A stretch of DNA of 38,217 nt from the IMG/VR virus record IMGVR_UViG_3300023181_000054, positions 1 through 38,217 of that record; one strand, written 5' to 3'. Both the position numbers and the translations under genes were made by a program. Positions 6,486 to 15,170 of this stretch are shown piece by piece. How positions within the stretch are numbered: position 1 is the stretch's first letter; each line of letters opens with the position of its first letter. This stretch comes from a virus. The notes under the pieces are model-generated. The model was not told where the DNA came from. It worked only from the letters and a program-made list of their open reading frames with translations, and searched no databases.

Positions 6486-6931
6486 TGGTGCATTCGCCTT
6501 CGGCTCATACCCACCGTGCAGTGGACGCAGATGTTCTCACTGTCGAGAAGATCATGCAGTGCATTCGTGACCTGCCGCCGCCTCCAAAGACCACGTTCGC
6601 GTCGTGCCGCATGTTCCCCAAGGGGGCCGTCGGGTTCACCGGCGAGGACGGCGAGAGGTTCACCATCGCGCACCCTGACTATTGGGACCTCGTAGCGCGC
6701 CAGATGAAGGACGCTACGCCCACGATGGCAGTGTCCGACATGGCGCTGAAAGGGGCCGTCCTGCCGCTGTGGGGTATAACCGTCGCCAATCTGGACCTCG
6801 ACCCCGCCGAACGCAGGCGCGTGGTTGACCAGATGATGAAAGCGATGAGCCGTGTCGCCGCATCACAGCCGGATATGAAGCCCGGCACGGGCGGAATGCA
6901 CCCAAACCCCCGCGAAGGGGAGGCGTCATGA
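6485..6931 (+). CDS. Hypothetical protein (148 aa), last gene of plus operon
   Basis: The ATG at 6485 overlaps the previous stop (TGATG); a GTG three bases earlier is the alternative. The protein mixes a short alpha/beta part (VGFTGEDGERFTIAHPDYWDLVARQM) with helical stretches and a Gly/Pro-rich end. It is the last plus-strand gene; the convergent minus-strand unit ends 6 bases downstream, and I see no clear terminator between them. Confidence 0.65.
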   Translation: MVHSPSAHTHRAVDADVLTVEKIMQCIRDLPPPPKTTFASCRMFPKGAVGFTGEDGERFTIAHPDYWDLVARQMKDATPTMAVSDMALKGAVLPLWGITVANLDLDPAERRRVVDQMMKAMSRVAASQPDMKPGTGGMHPNPREGEAS

Positions 6932-6937
6932 GCGCGG

Positions 6938-7171
6938 CTAGGGCTTATCCGTCCCCACACCCTCAAGATCAAACCCCGCAGCCTTGAGCAGCCCGATCTT
7001 TCTGTCATACGCTTCGACACTGGCAAAAAGAGCATCCAATGGCCCACGGATTGGAAGCGGCACGATCGTCCATGCGGGTTCGGGCAGGGCGTCACGGACC
7101 TGGCGAACGCGGTTTGCCGCGACGATGATGGGGTCCAGAAGGGCGTCGATGGCGGCTAGGGGGCTGGTCAT
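6938..7171 (-). CDS. Hypothetical protein (77 aa), end of late operon
   Basis: This is the last gene of the long leftward unit, ATGA-coupled to the endolysin. The product is mostly helical (LAAIDALLDPIIVAANRVRQVRDAL, in two parts) with a central PxW segment and a second helix (ALFASVEAYDRKIGLLKAAG). It has no membrane segment. The position after the lysis gene is the only clue to a role. Confidence 0.6.
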   Translation of the reverse strand: MTSPLAAIDALLDPIIVAANRVRQVRDALPEPAWTIVPLPIRGPLDALFASVEAYDRKIGLLKAAGFDLEGVGTDKP

Positions 7172-7728
7172 TGTCCGGTCCTCATTTGCTTCACAAGTCG
7201 GTCAGCGCGCCCCTTGACCTGGCCCGCCCATTTGCTGTTCGCCATGCCAAGGGCGGCCTTTTCGTATTGACCCGTGCGAACGAACTCCAGGGTATTCTTG
7301 AAGCCCAAGAGGCGTTCGACGCCGAGATTGAAGGCCATGTTTTGCAGGACACGACGGCGAACCGGATCAAGCTTGCTGACCCACGGAAGCGCCTTCGCTA
7401 GCTCGGCATTGTGACGAATTACGTCTTCAACTAAAGCCGCCTCTGCCTGGGCCTGGGTCCACACTGTTCCGGGTGCGACGTGCGCTCTTCCGTATCCAAC
7501 CGTCCAGACGCCCACGGTGTCCTTGTAGGCGGTTAGACGGCAACCTTCGTCGCGCTTAAGGTCCGCAATGAGTTGCGGGTCAGCCGACGCCCCATTGAAC
7601 GGCGCGGCCTCGTCTTTCGGCATCCCGAACTCGTCGGCCAGCGTGTCGGTTAGCTCGACAGCCTTGGCCGTAAAGCGATGGTCAGGCGCAAACAGGCGCA
7701 CGGCGTCGAATAGGTCGCGTCTAGACAT
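7168..7728 (-). CDS. Endolysin, T4-type lysozyme (GH24)
   Basis: A muramidase that cleaves the glycan backbone of peptidoglycan. The T4 catalytic triad is present at the classic spacing: E61 in LKRDEGCRLTAYKD, D70, and T76 in VWTVGYGRAH (E+9, D+6). The family helices follow, ending GQVKGRADRLVKQM. About 50 residues precede the catalytic domain (FDAVRLFAPDHRF, a helical region); they are not a signal peptide or signal anchor, so export through a holin is expected. The holin candidate overlaps the start by 8 bases. Confidence 0.93.
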   Translation of the reverse strand: MSRRDLFDAVRLFAPDHRFTAKAVELTDTLADEFGMPKDEAAPFNGASADPQLIADLKRDEGCRLTAYKDTVGVWTVGYGRAHVAPGTVWTQAQAEAALVEDVIRHNAELAKALPWVSKLDPVRRRVLQNMAFNLGVERLLGFKNTLEFVRTGQYEKAALGMANSKWAGQVKGRADRLVKQMRTGQ

Positions 7729-8071
7729 CGGGGTTATCGACTCCGCTGATCTGATCCGCCTTGTCCGTCGCCGCCTGTGCGACCTGATCGGCAGCTTGCT
7801 TCACCTCTACGGGGACGGCAGCCGTAGCGGTCGCCTTGATGGCGTCAAAGGCCTTCCCGGTGTTCTCGGTCTTGGCCTCGTCGCTCTTGTTGGCCGAGAA
7901 GTGCAGGGCCACGATGGAGCCGAAGATGCCGCTGATAAAGGTGGCCTGCACTATAATCTCAAACAGCTTCACATCCCAGAGCTTGGGATTGTTCCAGGCC
8001 ATGAGCAAAAGGATGCCCGCCAGCGCGAAGATGGCGATGGTGACGCCTTGGCGTTCATTCGGCTGGCGCAC
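7721..8071 (-). CDS. Holin candidate (116 aa)
   Basis: Two transmembrane segments lie at about 9-26 (GVTIAIFALAGILLLMAW) and 36-58 (LFEIIVQATFISGIFGSIVAL), followed by a charged, helical cytoplasmic tail rich in Ala, Lys and Asp. Size, topology and place directly upstream of the endolysin fit a two-TM holin. Holins are too diverse to assign by sequence alone, and three other membrane proteins lie upstream in the same cassette. Confidence 0.7.
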   Translation of the reverse strand: MRQPNERQGVTIAIFALAGILLLMAWNNPKLWDVKLFEIIVQATFISGIFGSIVALHFSANKSDEAKTENTGKAFDAIKATATAAVPVEVKQAADQVAQAATDKADQISGVDNPDV

Positions 8072-8495
8072 TGACTACCTCCATAGGAACCCACGGCGCT
8101 TCAACGGCCTCCACGCCATCAACGCACGTAAACACCTCGCGCACCTTCATCTGATAGCGCCCCGGCATCGTCCCTTGAGGGATGACGATGGAGTAATCAG
8201 AACGGTCGCGCGTTATCTCGCGGGCAGGGATTGGCAAGCGCAGAATGCTCCCCATCTCGTTACGAAGGTCGATCTGAACCCCATTCACGCAGCCGGGGAC
8301 ATTTCGCCGTGGCGTGACAGCACGCACCACAAGCAGCTCATCATCCGTCACGCGCGGGTTGAGGACCTCGATGCCCTCAAACGATATGGGCGCCGGCTGT
8401 AGGGCGCGGGTGATGTAGATGCCGCCGAGCGCCAGGATGCCGACAGCCGATGCGCCTAGCATCAGGCCGCCATATGTAACCCGAGGCCACTTCAC
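8055..8495 (-). CDS. N-terminally anchored membrane protein (146 aa)
   Basis: One N-terminal transmembrane segment (GLMLGASAVGILALGGIYI, about 10-29) is followed by about 115 residues of beta-rich sequence that would lie in the periplasm (SFEGIEVLNPRV, DELLVVRAVTPRRNVPG, SDYSIVIPQGTMPGRYQMKV). A pair of Cys (about residues 68 and 123) could form a disulphide. The position between two other lysis-cassette membrane genes suggests an envelope role, possibly spanin-like, but the typical coiled coil is absent. It overlaps the next gene by 17 bases. Confidence 0.65.
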   Translation of the reverse strand: MKWPRVTYGGLMLGASAVGILALGGIYITRALQPAPISFEGIEVLNPRVTDDELLVVRAVTPRRNVPGCVNGVQIDLRNEMGSILRLPIPAREITRDRSDYSIVIPQGTMPGRYQMKVREVFTCVDGVEAVEAPWVPMEVVSAPAE

Positions 8496-8995
8496 GGCTT
8501 CACCAGAACGGTAGCGACTATGGCGACGAACACGGACGTAAGGATCAAGCCACAGGCCCCCCAGACAATCTTTTTCAGGTCCGCATACTTGTCCTCAAGC
8601 GCCTTGAAATCCGACTTGGTTACAAAGTCATTCTTCATGGCCGCAAACGCATTGTTCACGGCATCGGCGTGCTTGCCCAAGGCTTCGGCCATGCGCGCGA
8701 ACTCGCGCTCCACGGTCTGAGTAAGGCCCTCAACCTTGGTCTCTTGACGCGCGAGCTGGATGCGGATGTCCACGTCGGGTTGTCCTGTTTCGTCCGGTGG
8801 CGTTGTCACGTCATCAGCTCTCTTCGGTGGATAGGTGTACGCGGCCACACTCCCGGCCATCAGGGCGTCTATTCCCGCCTTCACCGGATCGGATCGCTGG
8901 CCTATGGGTGCGCCCAGCTTGCCGAGCGCCCATGATAGACCTAACGCGGCGCTGAGGCAAAAGAGCCCCAGAAATAGAGCGGATAGATTCGACAA
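8492..8995 (-). CDS. Membrane protein with coiled coil (167 aa), TTG start
   Basis: A TTG start at 8995 (GGAG 8 bases upstream) is needed to include the clear N-terminal hydrophobic helix LSALFLGLFCLSAALGLSWA. Residues about 73-140 form a charged helix (LARQETKVEGLTQTVEREF, then EDKYADLKK) likely to be a coiled coil. The C-terminus has a second transmembrane segment (IVWGACGLILTSVFVAIVAT). A TM-coiled coil-TM layout in a lysis cassette could be a spanin or holin regulator. No lipobox was found. The first 182 bases overlap the previous gene in a different frame. Confidence 0.6.
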   Translation of the reverse strand: MSNLSALFLGLFCLSAALGLSWALGKLGAPIGQRSDPVKAGIDALMAGSVAAYTYPPKRADDVTTPPDETGQPDVDIRIQLARQETKVEGLTQTVEREFARMAEALGKHADAVNNAFAAMKNDFVTKSDFKALEDKYADLKKIVWGACGLILTSVFVAIVATVLVKP

Positions 8996-9353
8996 TTCCC
9001 CCGCTCCCGTAAAGCGTTATGATGAGCCCCGTGAACAACCATAGCATAACATAATAATACTGAACCCCGACATAGACGCCCTCGCTCCACAACGTCCAAT
9101 GAACACCGTGCGCGAACAAAATAGCGGTGTATAGGCTCCCGAACCACAGCGCCCATTTTGCGCTCCGAGAGATACGAACGCACCAGAACACAAGAGGCGC
9201 AAAAGCCAGGTCAAGAACGGCTGGCGCAGCGGGAAACGGCAGATACAGCGCGTAGATCAGCGAGAACTTGACGGCCAATAACCAGGCAAGCGGGCGCGTC
9301 TCCCCGTTCCATAGGGGGAGCAGCAGGAGAAGCGCCCACAAGCCCTCTTTCAC
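8814..9353 (-). CDS. Polytopic membrane protein (179 aa), long overlap with next gene
   Basis: A GTG start at 9353 overlaps the stop of the proline-rich gene. Four hydrophobic stretches lie between residues 4 and 115 (LWALLLLLPLW, LLAVKFSLIYALYL, VLDLAFAPLVFWCV, VMLWLFTGLIITLY), so it is likely an integral membrane protein. From about residue 120 the sequence is an Arg-rich, low-complexity run that overlaps the following membrane gene by 182 bases. The tail may be accidental read-through after a drifted stop codon, or the genes may truly overlap. Confidence 0.55.
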   Translation of the reverse strand: MKEGLWALLLLLPLWNGETRPLAWLLAVKFSLIYALYLPFPAAPAVLDLAFAPLVFWCVRISRSAKWALWFGSLYTAILFAHGVHWTLWSEGVYVGVQYYYVMLWLFTGLIITLYGSGGIVESIRSISGALLPQRRVRSIMGARQAGRTHRPAIRSGEGGNRRPDGRECGRVHLSTEES

Positions 9354-9481
9354 TTGGGCGGCGGGGGAGGCGGCGGCGGGGGTACGGGAACCTGACCTCC
9401 ACCATCGCCGTCGTCAGGCGGCGTGTTCAGGCGGTCGTCCTTGCGACCGCCGAGGGGTTTGCGTTTCTTTTCAGCAGCCAC
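9350..9481 (-). CDS. Small proline-rich protein (43 aa)
   Basis: A GTG start at 9481 lies 6 bases after GGAG. The 43-residue product is basic at the N-terminus (AAEKKRKPLGGRKDDR), acidic in the middle and ends in a run of eight prolines and a lysine. Its stop overlaps the GTG of the next membrane gene (GTGA), which supports translation. The role is unknown. It is the first gene after the tailspike. Confidence 0.55.
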   Translation of the reverse strand: MAAEKKRKPLGGRKDDRLNTPPDDGDGGGQVPVPPPPPPPPPK

Positions 9482-9499
9482 GTCATTCTCCTCAAACAG

Positions 9500-9515
9500 C
9501 CCTCAGAAGCGAGGG
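9500..9515 (-). terminator. Weak stem-loop after the tailspike gene
   Basis: CCCTC (9511-9515 side, read on minus) pairs with GAGGG (9500-9504 side) across a 6-base loop, 4 bases after the tailspike stop. Only TTT follows, so it would be a weak terminator or mRNA end stabiliser and probably lets transcription pass into the lysis genes. Confidence 0.35.
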
Positions 9516-9519
9516 GGTT

Positions 9520-12231
9520 CTAAACTTTCTCGACGCGAGCGCGCAATGTGCCGGACGCCAGATCAATCGTGCCTGTCGTTTCGTTCTGGAAGCGGACGGA
9601 CACCGTGTCAGCCGCCGACACCCAGGCCGTAAGCAAAATGCCTTGCAGGTCGTTAGAGAACGAAGCTCGGGCAATATCGCCAACTACAGCCCCCGTGACC
9701 GTCACTGTGGTAGTTACGCCAGCGCCATCAACAAGGCTGGCCGGGTCGTAAGTGGCGCTGCCTGAAATATAGCCCGCGATATAGCGCCATCCGGTGTTCC
9801 CGGTGCCGGTTTCCTTGATCGCAACGCTGGTGCTGTTCCCCCCGTCGCGCCGCTGCCACAGAGACCCAATGGGAGCCGTGACCGCCCCTTCCGGCGCACC
9901 CGCACCCGACTCGCTGTGCGGGTTGTTTTGGACGGACACATTGCCCATGCGAACCGTCGTCACGTCCGTCAAGGTCGCGTCAGAGAACCGCCCACCGCCG
10001 AAGTAGTCGTTATGGATCAAGCGATGGTAGCCTGTGGTGCTAGTGACCAGAATGCCGGTGCTGGCGATATTGAGAGACCGAACGGTGTTGAGCGCGATCA
10101 CGCTCTCGACCCCGCCAGAAACCTGCAAGTTGGTCACGTTGCCGCCGAGATAGTTCCCGATAACGCTGGTTCGGTCAGACCCAACCCCAAGCTGGATTCC
10201 GGTGGACATATTATACGACCACGTACCGCCCTGGATGATATTCTCAGCCGTCAGGATGCGAATACCGTGCTGGCTGTTGGCGATGCCTTGGCAGTCAGCG
10301 AAGGTGTTGCGGATGGTGTTGGCATCCACGAGGAAGCCCGTAAGCCCGCCCATGACCGTACAGTGCGAGAACATGTTAGCGAACGACGGCGGTTCGTTGA
10401 CCGACCCGTTGACCAGCGTGAGTGTTGCCGCAGATGTACCGCCCGTAACGACTTCCGTGGTGGTGAAGGTTCCGGTGACGGCGCGAATCTCAAGCTGACG
10501 CGCGACCGCGTTCCACGTCATGACGATGCCGGTTGCACCCGACGTGCCCCCGGTTACGGTTTCGCCAAACGTGAATGTGCCCGTGGAGGCGCTTCCGATC
10601 AGGCGTTGGGCTGCATACTCGCCACGCACAAGGAAGCCGTTTGTAGTGGCCGTCGAGCGCGATTGGCAACGAATGAACGAGCCGTACTTCGTATTGCGAA
10701 TACGGAAGTCAGCCGCGCCCGTGCCGTTGTAGGCCACGCAGTCCACCATGGACGGGGCCAGCATGTAGGACTGGCTGTCCGCCTCGATGTTGAAGTTGAG
10801 CGGGTTGTCGTGCGCCACGCAGCCGATAAGCGCCAGGCCCTCGACCACCCCACGCAAGGGCGTTGGCACCAGACGGCTTTGCGGGCCGCTGATGAAGCCA
10901 TAGTTGAAGTTGCCGAAGAACTGGCAGTTAACAAACACGCAATTCTTCGCGTACTGGCCGGGGTTCGGCTCCACGTCCACACCGGCTTGCGGGTCCTGAC
11001 GCACGGTGTTCTTGAATACGCTGTCAACTGCCGTGAAGCCGTCAACGTGGATCACCGAAAGGCCGTTACGCCCGTTGGCGTCGCACACAACATTGATCAG
11101 GTGCATGTTCTGGGCGGCTACGTTGTTGCCATCCCCCTGCACGTTCAGGCCGTCGCCCCACCAGTTTGAGAACACCGTGTCTTTGACAAAGACGTTGTTC
11201 GACCCGTAGTTCATCAGGCCCGAGAGGCCTTGGCCGCCGACGCCCAAGTGGGTCGTCTTGTCGCCAATGACCTGGCCGCCCTCGATGATGATGTTATTGG
11301 ACTGAAAAACCCATATGGCCGAGCCGTTAGGTTCCGCCGTGTCGATGCACTGAAGGATAGCGCCAGGCTCAAACGTAAGCTTGAGACCGTTGACGTTGTT
11401 AATCTGGATAGCGCCCGTGATGACGGTGTTGGTCGAGCCGGAGTGCGAGGCGTCCGCGCTCCCCGCCTGTACCATATAGACGCCCTTGGGGAACCGGACC
11501 TCGCAGTTGGCGCAGTCAGCCAAAGCAGCGTTGATCGCAGCGGTGTGGTTGACGGCGTTGTTCTTGCTGGCAATAGGGGTGCAGCCCGCGAAGTCAGTAA
11601 TGTATTTGATGTCGCGGAGTTTGGACTGGATCGAGCGCAGGGCTGCGGCGGTGCCCGATTGCAGGAAATTGACGTTAGCCGCCAGATCGGCCCCGATAGC
11701 CGTCCGGAACGCGGCCTGATTTGCGCCGAGGATGTTGGAGCCGGTGACGTTGGCCTTCCCCGCGATGACGATGGGGTCTGTGTCGGGAGCGGAAGCGGCG
11801 AGCGCCAAGATGTCGTTGTAGGCGTCAAGGGCCAGGTCCGCTGCAACTACAGCTTGGTCACGAGCCGTGTCCGCCTCATCAGCAGCCGCTTCTGCAAGCG
11901 CCAGCGTTGCTGTCTCAAAGTCCACAGACGGGCGGTAGTTGTCAAACGTGAAGGGGTTGCCGGGCGCCTCTCCGGTGGCCGTGGTGACCGACAGGCTGTA
12001 GAGAACCGGGTCGGCCTCGGTCCCCGCTTCTGCCCAGATAGCAGGGAAGCTGCCTGACGCATTGGCGACAACCGGGTTAACCAGAGGAGTCGTCAGCCCT
12101 TCATCCGCATAGACCGGAGTCAGGACCGTCGTGAGGTTCTGATAGACATACAGAAGCGCGCCGCCAAGCAGCGTGTCGTTCCGGTTGCGAGCCGGGAAGT
12201 AGGGCGGAACAACGAAACGACCAGCGGCCAT
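9520..12231 (-). CDS. Tailspike / receptor-binding protein with beta-helix
   Basis: A 903-residue virion protein. Residues 1-100 match the N-terminal module that attaches many podophage spikes to the tail (LLGGALLYVYQNLTTVLTPVYADEGL, then NPVVANASGSFPAIWAE). A helical, Ala/Asp-rich stem spans about 104-145. From about 210 the sequence is the start of a pectate-lyase-like right-handed beta-helix (ITDFAGCTPIASKNN, then AAINAALADC and VRFPKGVYMVQ), followed by coils with NNIIIEGG, NVFVKDTVF and similar rungs to about 745. A repeat pair, TGTFTFGETVTGGTS at about 550 and a diverged copy at 587, interrupts the helix. The C-terminus may be a trimerisation or receptor domain. It probably binds or cleaves a surface polysaccharide; the enzyme activity is not visible. 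Confidence 0.88.
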   Translation of the reverse strand: MAAGRFVVPPYFPARNRNDTLLGGALLYVYQNLTTVLTPVYADEGLTTPLVNPVVANASGSFPAIWAEAGTEADPVLYSLSVTTATGEAPGNPFTFDNYRPSVDFETATLALAEAAADEADTARDQAVVAADLALDAYNDILALAASAPDTDPIVIAGKANVTGSNILGANQAAFRTAIGADLAANVNFLQSGTAAALRSIQSKLRDIKYITDFAGCTPIASKNNAVNHTAAINAALADCANCEVRFPKGVYMVQAGSADASHSGSTNTVITGAIQINNVNGLKLTFEPGAILQCIDTAEPNGSAIWVFQSNNIIIEGGQVIGDKTTHLGVGGQGLSGLMNYGSNNVFVKDTVFSNWWGDGLNVQGDGNNVAAQNMHLINVVCDANGRNGLSVIHVDGFTAVDSVFKNTVRQDPQAGVDVEPNPGQYAKNCVFVNCQFFGNFNYGFISGPQSRLVPTPLRGVVEGLALIGCVAHDNPLNFNIEADSQSYMLAPSMVDCVAYNGTGAADFRIRNTKYGSFIRCQSRSTATTNGFLVRGEYAAQRLIGSASTGTFTFGETVTGGTSGATGIVMTWNAVARQLEIRAVTGTFTTTEVVTGGTSAATLTLVNGSVNEPPSFANMFSHCTVMGGLTGFLVDANTIRNTFADCQGIANSQHGIRILTAENIIQGGTWSYNMSTGIQLGVGSDRTSVIGNYLGGNVTNLQVSGGVESVIALNTVRSLNIASTGILVTSTTGYHRLIHNDYFGGGRFSDATLTDVTTVRMGNVSVQNNPHSESGAGAPEGAVTAPIGSLWQRRDGGNSTSVAIKETGTGNTGWRYIAGYISGSATYDPASLVDGAGVTTTVTVTGAVVGDIARASFSNDLQGILLTAWVSAADTVSVRFQNETTGTIDLASGTLRARVEKV

Positions 12232-15170
12232 TATTGGCTAGCTCCAGCATTCTGCGACAGGATGCGACGGACCGAACGCTCAAGGTTGCGCGCCTCACGA
12301 CGGCTTCCAGTGCGCTGAGACAGGCGGGTGATGAGTTCTGCGCTTCTTGCCGGGTCAACCGCAGCTTCAACCAGCGCACGGGCCTCATTATCACTGAACC
12401 CCAGCGAACGGAACCGGCGCGACACACGCGCGATGGCGGGAAGGCTCAAGCGAGCGGCGCTGATCATGTCGGCTCCCGCCTCCAGCCCATCCACGACAGC
12501 GGAGTCTTGCTGATTCAGGTTCGTGGGCGATCCGGCGCGCGGGTCGATCTGATATGCGTTGTCGATGCGAGCGCGCATCTGGCGAGCCGTGCCGGACATG
12601 GCCGCAGCCTCATCCGGACCGATCAGGCCTGCCGAACGAACATTCGCACCCGCGCCCACGTCAAAGTCATCAAGCACAGCCTGAGCGCCCGCAGGCGTAG
12701 AGGCGCGATCCTCAATGGCATCGCGGGCTGCAATACGCGCGGCGGAGGATTGCTCGGGAGTCAGGGCGGATGCACGGCGCGCGTAGTCGCCCGTACCGCG
12801 ACGGGTCGTGAACTGCCTACCCACGTCCATGGCGTCGGTGATCTGAGCGCGCTCAGCATAGCCGGTCACGGCCTGGTCGTAGGCTTCCGATTGGTTGCGC
12901 GCCGCCTGCCGGACAGCGCGGCCCAGGCCTCCGAATATGCGTTGCGCGTTCTGATCCGTCCCGCCCGCGCGTTGAAGGTGGCGGGCCAGCAAGTCAGCCG
13001 CGCCGACAGACAGGGCTGCGCCCCCCTCCGGGGCGCTTGCCTGACGGGCCATCGTCGCCAACTCTTGCGACAGGGCGCGCTCAGCAGGATCAGCAGAGCT
13101 GGCGTAGAGGCGGGCCGCCGATTGCATGGCGCTGCGCCCCTCAGGACCCCAAAGCGCCTGCGTCGTGTCCGGGTCGATGGTGATGGGCGGCGCGGCACGA
13201 GCGGCGGCATACTCTTCCGCCGACAGCGCGCGGTTCGTTACGTCCATTTCCTCAAGCGCTTGACCAGCCGTGCGCGGATCGTCGCTGACGTAGCGGCGGG
13301 CCAGGTCGGAAGCGTTGGCCTGAGTCTCGATGCGGCGCTGGCGCACGAAGTCACGGGCGGCCTGACGGGCAGGCTGGCGAGTGGCGAGCCCGCGAACGAG
13401 GCCCCGTCCGCCTTCGTCCAGTGCATCAACCAGTGTCGGCGTCAGGTCTTCGTTCGCCATGGTGTTCGCGCGGTCAACCAGAGCGTTGGAACGTTCTGCG
13501 CCAAGGCGGTTACCGAGCTTGTCTAGGCCGGTGTCCAACGGGGTGCGGGTCGCGCGCTGCGTCAAAGCTGCGCTGTTCGGCACGTTAAGGGCCTCACCAG
13601 CGCGCCCTACTTGGCGGCCAAGGAACCGTGCGACAGACTGACCGCCACGGGCTGCGGGGCGCAGGAGAGCATTGCCGATCACGGGGGCCGCCACACCAGC
13701 GGCGGTGCCTACAAGAGCGCCCTGTCCTGTTTCTGGAAGGCGCTCCAGGGCGTTGCCTTCGGCTGCGCCAAAACCGTACACCGCACCGGAGCCTGCACCC
13801 GCCAGCGCGTTGCGTCCAACGCGAACGGCGAGGGACGCGCCCTGAGCCCCGCGCGCGGCGGCCCCAAGAGGAACGGCTGAAGACGCAACCGCGCCAGTGA
13901 CTTGGCCCGCGCCGCGCGTCCATGGGTCTTGCTCGGCGTCCGCGTCATTGCGGCCACGGATCACGGCAAGGTTCTGATCGAATGCACCTAGGCCATCTTG
14001 CCAGACGGTCGAGCCACCACGGGCGTTCTCCGTCCCAAGGACCGTGCTGATTCCAGCGCCAATCTCGTCACCCAGGCCAAACGACAGGCCGTCCAGAACA
14101 CCGCCTGCGAAAGTGTCAATCTTTCGCAAGACACCGCCCTCGCCTTCTCGGTCGTTGGCGGCGGCCTGGCGAATACGATCCGTGTCAGGCTCGCCGTTAA
14201 TGCGGACGCCTTGACCGGCAGGGGCAGCGGTTAGCGCTGCGGCAGGGGTTGCCGCTGTCCAGCGCTGCCCATCCGAGTCCCACTTCAAGCCTTGGGCCTC
14301 AAGCTCCTCAACGGTGAAGTTCTTGCGCCAAGTTCCATCCTCGCCGCGCTCATAGCCGTCAGCGATTAGTTGCTCATCCGTGCGCTCCCCACGGTCTTCG
14401 CCGCGCGTTCCGGGGGTGATGGAGTCTTGAACCCCAGCCACGGTCTCCGTGATTTTAGGATAGGTCGGGAGGCCAGTTTCAGGGTCTCGTTCGCCGGTCT
14501 CAGCATTGGCCGCAACCGGGCTGATGTAGGCATCCCCCGCGATACGGACGGCTTGGTCGCGGAACCGCTGACGGATTTGCGAGCGGGTGGGGTCAACACC
14601 CTCGTCCTCGCCAGGCTGGCGGAAATAGGTCCGGTCTGCACGAATGACTTCCGGCTCGGGCGCATTCGCTCCCGTCGTGGTCCGCAGCGCGCCGTCCGTG
14701 AATTGAAGCTCAGCCGCACGTCCACGATCCGCCACACTGTCGCGAATCAGGTTGGAAATGGGGACGCCCAGAATCGGAACACCCTCAGTCCATCGTGCGA
14801 TAGAGTTGCGCTGTGACGTGGGGTCATACCCCTCAAGCCTGGCGCGCTGATAGTCGGTCTCGCCCTGATCCATAAGGGTCGCGCGAGCAGCAGCGTTGGC
14901 CTGAAATTCTTTAACATCCACAGCCCCACCAGCTTCGGCCTCTTCGCCAAGAGGCTTGATCTCGGTGACGCCCCCATGAGGACCGACCCGAACCAACGTG
15001 CCGTTAGGAAAACGGACAGCGCCAGGGCCATACTCGGATGAAACATCGACGCGATCAACCTGCGTCCAGTTGCTACGGTCACGGTGATTCCCGCCGTCAA
15101 AGCGATAGCCGCCGACGACCGTTCCGACTGCGGGGGCTCCGCGACCGACGACTTGGGGTTCTCGCGCCAT
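12231..15170 (-). CDS. Large ejection (internal virion) protein, gp16-type
   Basis: A 979-residue, Ala/Gly/Arg-rich protein in the place of P22 gp16. The start at 15170 (MAREPQVVGRG) overlaps the previous stop (TGATG) and is preferred to 15188. The N-terminus carries many charged, degraded repeats. A Gly-rich stretch near 340-470 (GGVLDGLSFGLGDEIGAG, then AAARGAQGASLAVRVGRNALAG and AGSGAVYGFGAAEG) looks like the membrane-active segment of ejection proteins. The C-terminal half is long helical repeats. Such proteins leave the capsid with the DNA and help form the channel across the envelope. No enzymatic motif was seen. Confidence 0.75.
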   Translation of the reverse strand: MAREPQVVGRGAPAVGTVVGGYRFDGGNHRDRSNWTQVDRVDVSSEYGPGAVRFPNGTLVRVGPHGGVTEIKPLGEEAEAGGAVDVKEFQANAAARATLMDQGETDYQRARLEGYDPTSQRNSIARWTEGVPILGVPISNLIRDSVADRGRAAELQFTDGALRTTTGANAPEPEVIRADRTYFRQPGEDEGVDPTRSQIRQRFRDQAVRIAGDAYISPVAANAETGERDPETGLPTYPKITETVAGVQDSITPGTRGEDRGERTDEQLIADGYERGEDGTWRKNFTVEELEAQGLKWDSDGQRWTAATPAAALTAAPAGQGVRINGEPDTDRIRQAAANDREGEGGVLRKIDTFAGGVLDGLSFGLGDEIGAGISTVLGTENARGGSTVWQDGLGAFDQNLAVIRGRNDADAEQDPWTRGAGQVTGAVASSAVPLGAAARGAQGASLAVRVGRNALAGAGSGAVYGFGAAEGNALERLPETGQGALVGTAAGVAAPVIGNALLRPAARGGQSVARFLGRQVGRAGEALNVPNSAALTQRATRTPLDTGLDKLGNRLGAERSNALVDRANTMANEDLTPTLVDALDEGGRGLVRGLATRQPARQAARDFVRQRRIETQANASDLARRYVSDDPRTAGQALEEMDVTNRALSAEEYAAARAAPPITIDPDTTQALWGPEGRSAMQSAARLYASSADPAERALSQELATMARQASAPEGGAALSVGAADLLARHLQRAGGTDQNAQRIFGGLGRAVRQAARNQSEAYDQAVTGYAERAQITDAMDVGRQFTTRRGTGDYARRASALTPEQSSAARIAARDAIEDRASTPAGAQAVLDDFDVGAGANVRSAGLIGPDEAAAMSGTARQMRARIDNAYQIDPRAGSPTNLNQQDSAVVDGLEAGADMISAARLSLPAIARVSRRFRSLGFSDNEARALVEAAVDPARSAELITRLSQRTGSRREARNLERSVRRILSQNAGASQ

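Noticed and set aside
6928-6987. 19-codon frame after the last plus-strand gene (ATGA-coupled)
   Set aside because: Runs antisense into the end of the convergent minus-strand gene; composition is low-complexity.
9916-11169. Plus-strand open frame of 417 codons inside the tailspike
   Set aside because: It lies antisense to a clear coding gene, is rich in Arg, Val, His and Ala without fold-like pattern, has no ribosome binding site of note and is a GC-rich shadow frame.
12234-13526. Plus-strand open frame of 430 codons opposite the gp16-type gene
   Set aside because: Composition (Arg/Ala/Gly, no hydrophobic pattern) and complete overlap with the virion gene mark it as a shadow.
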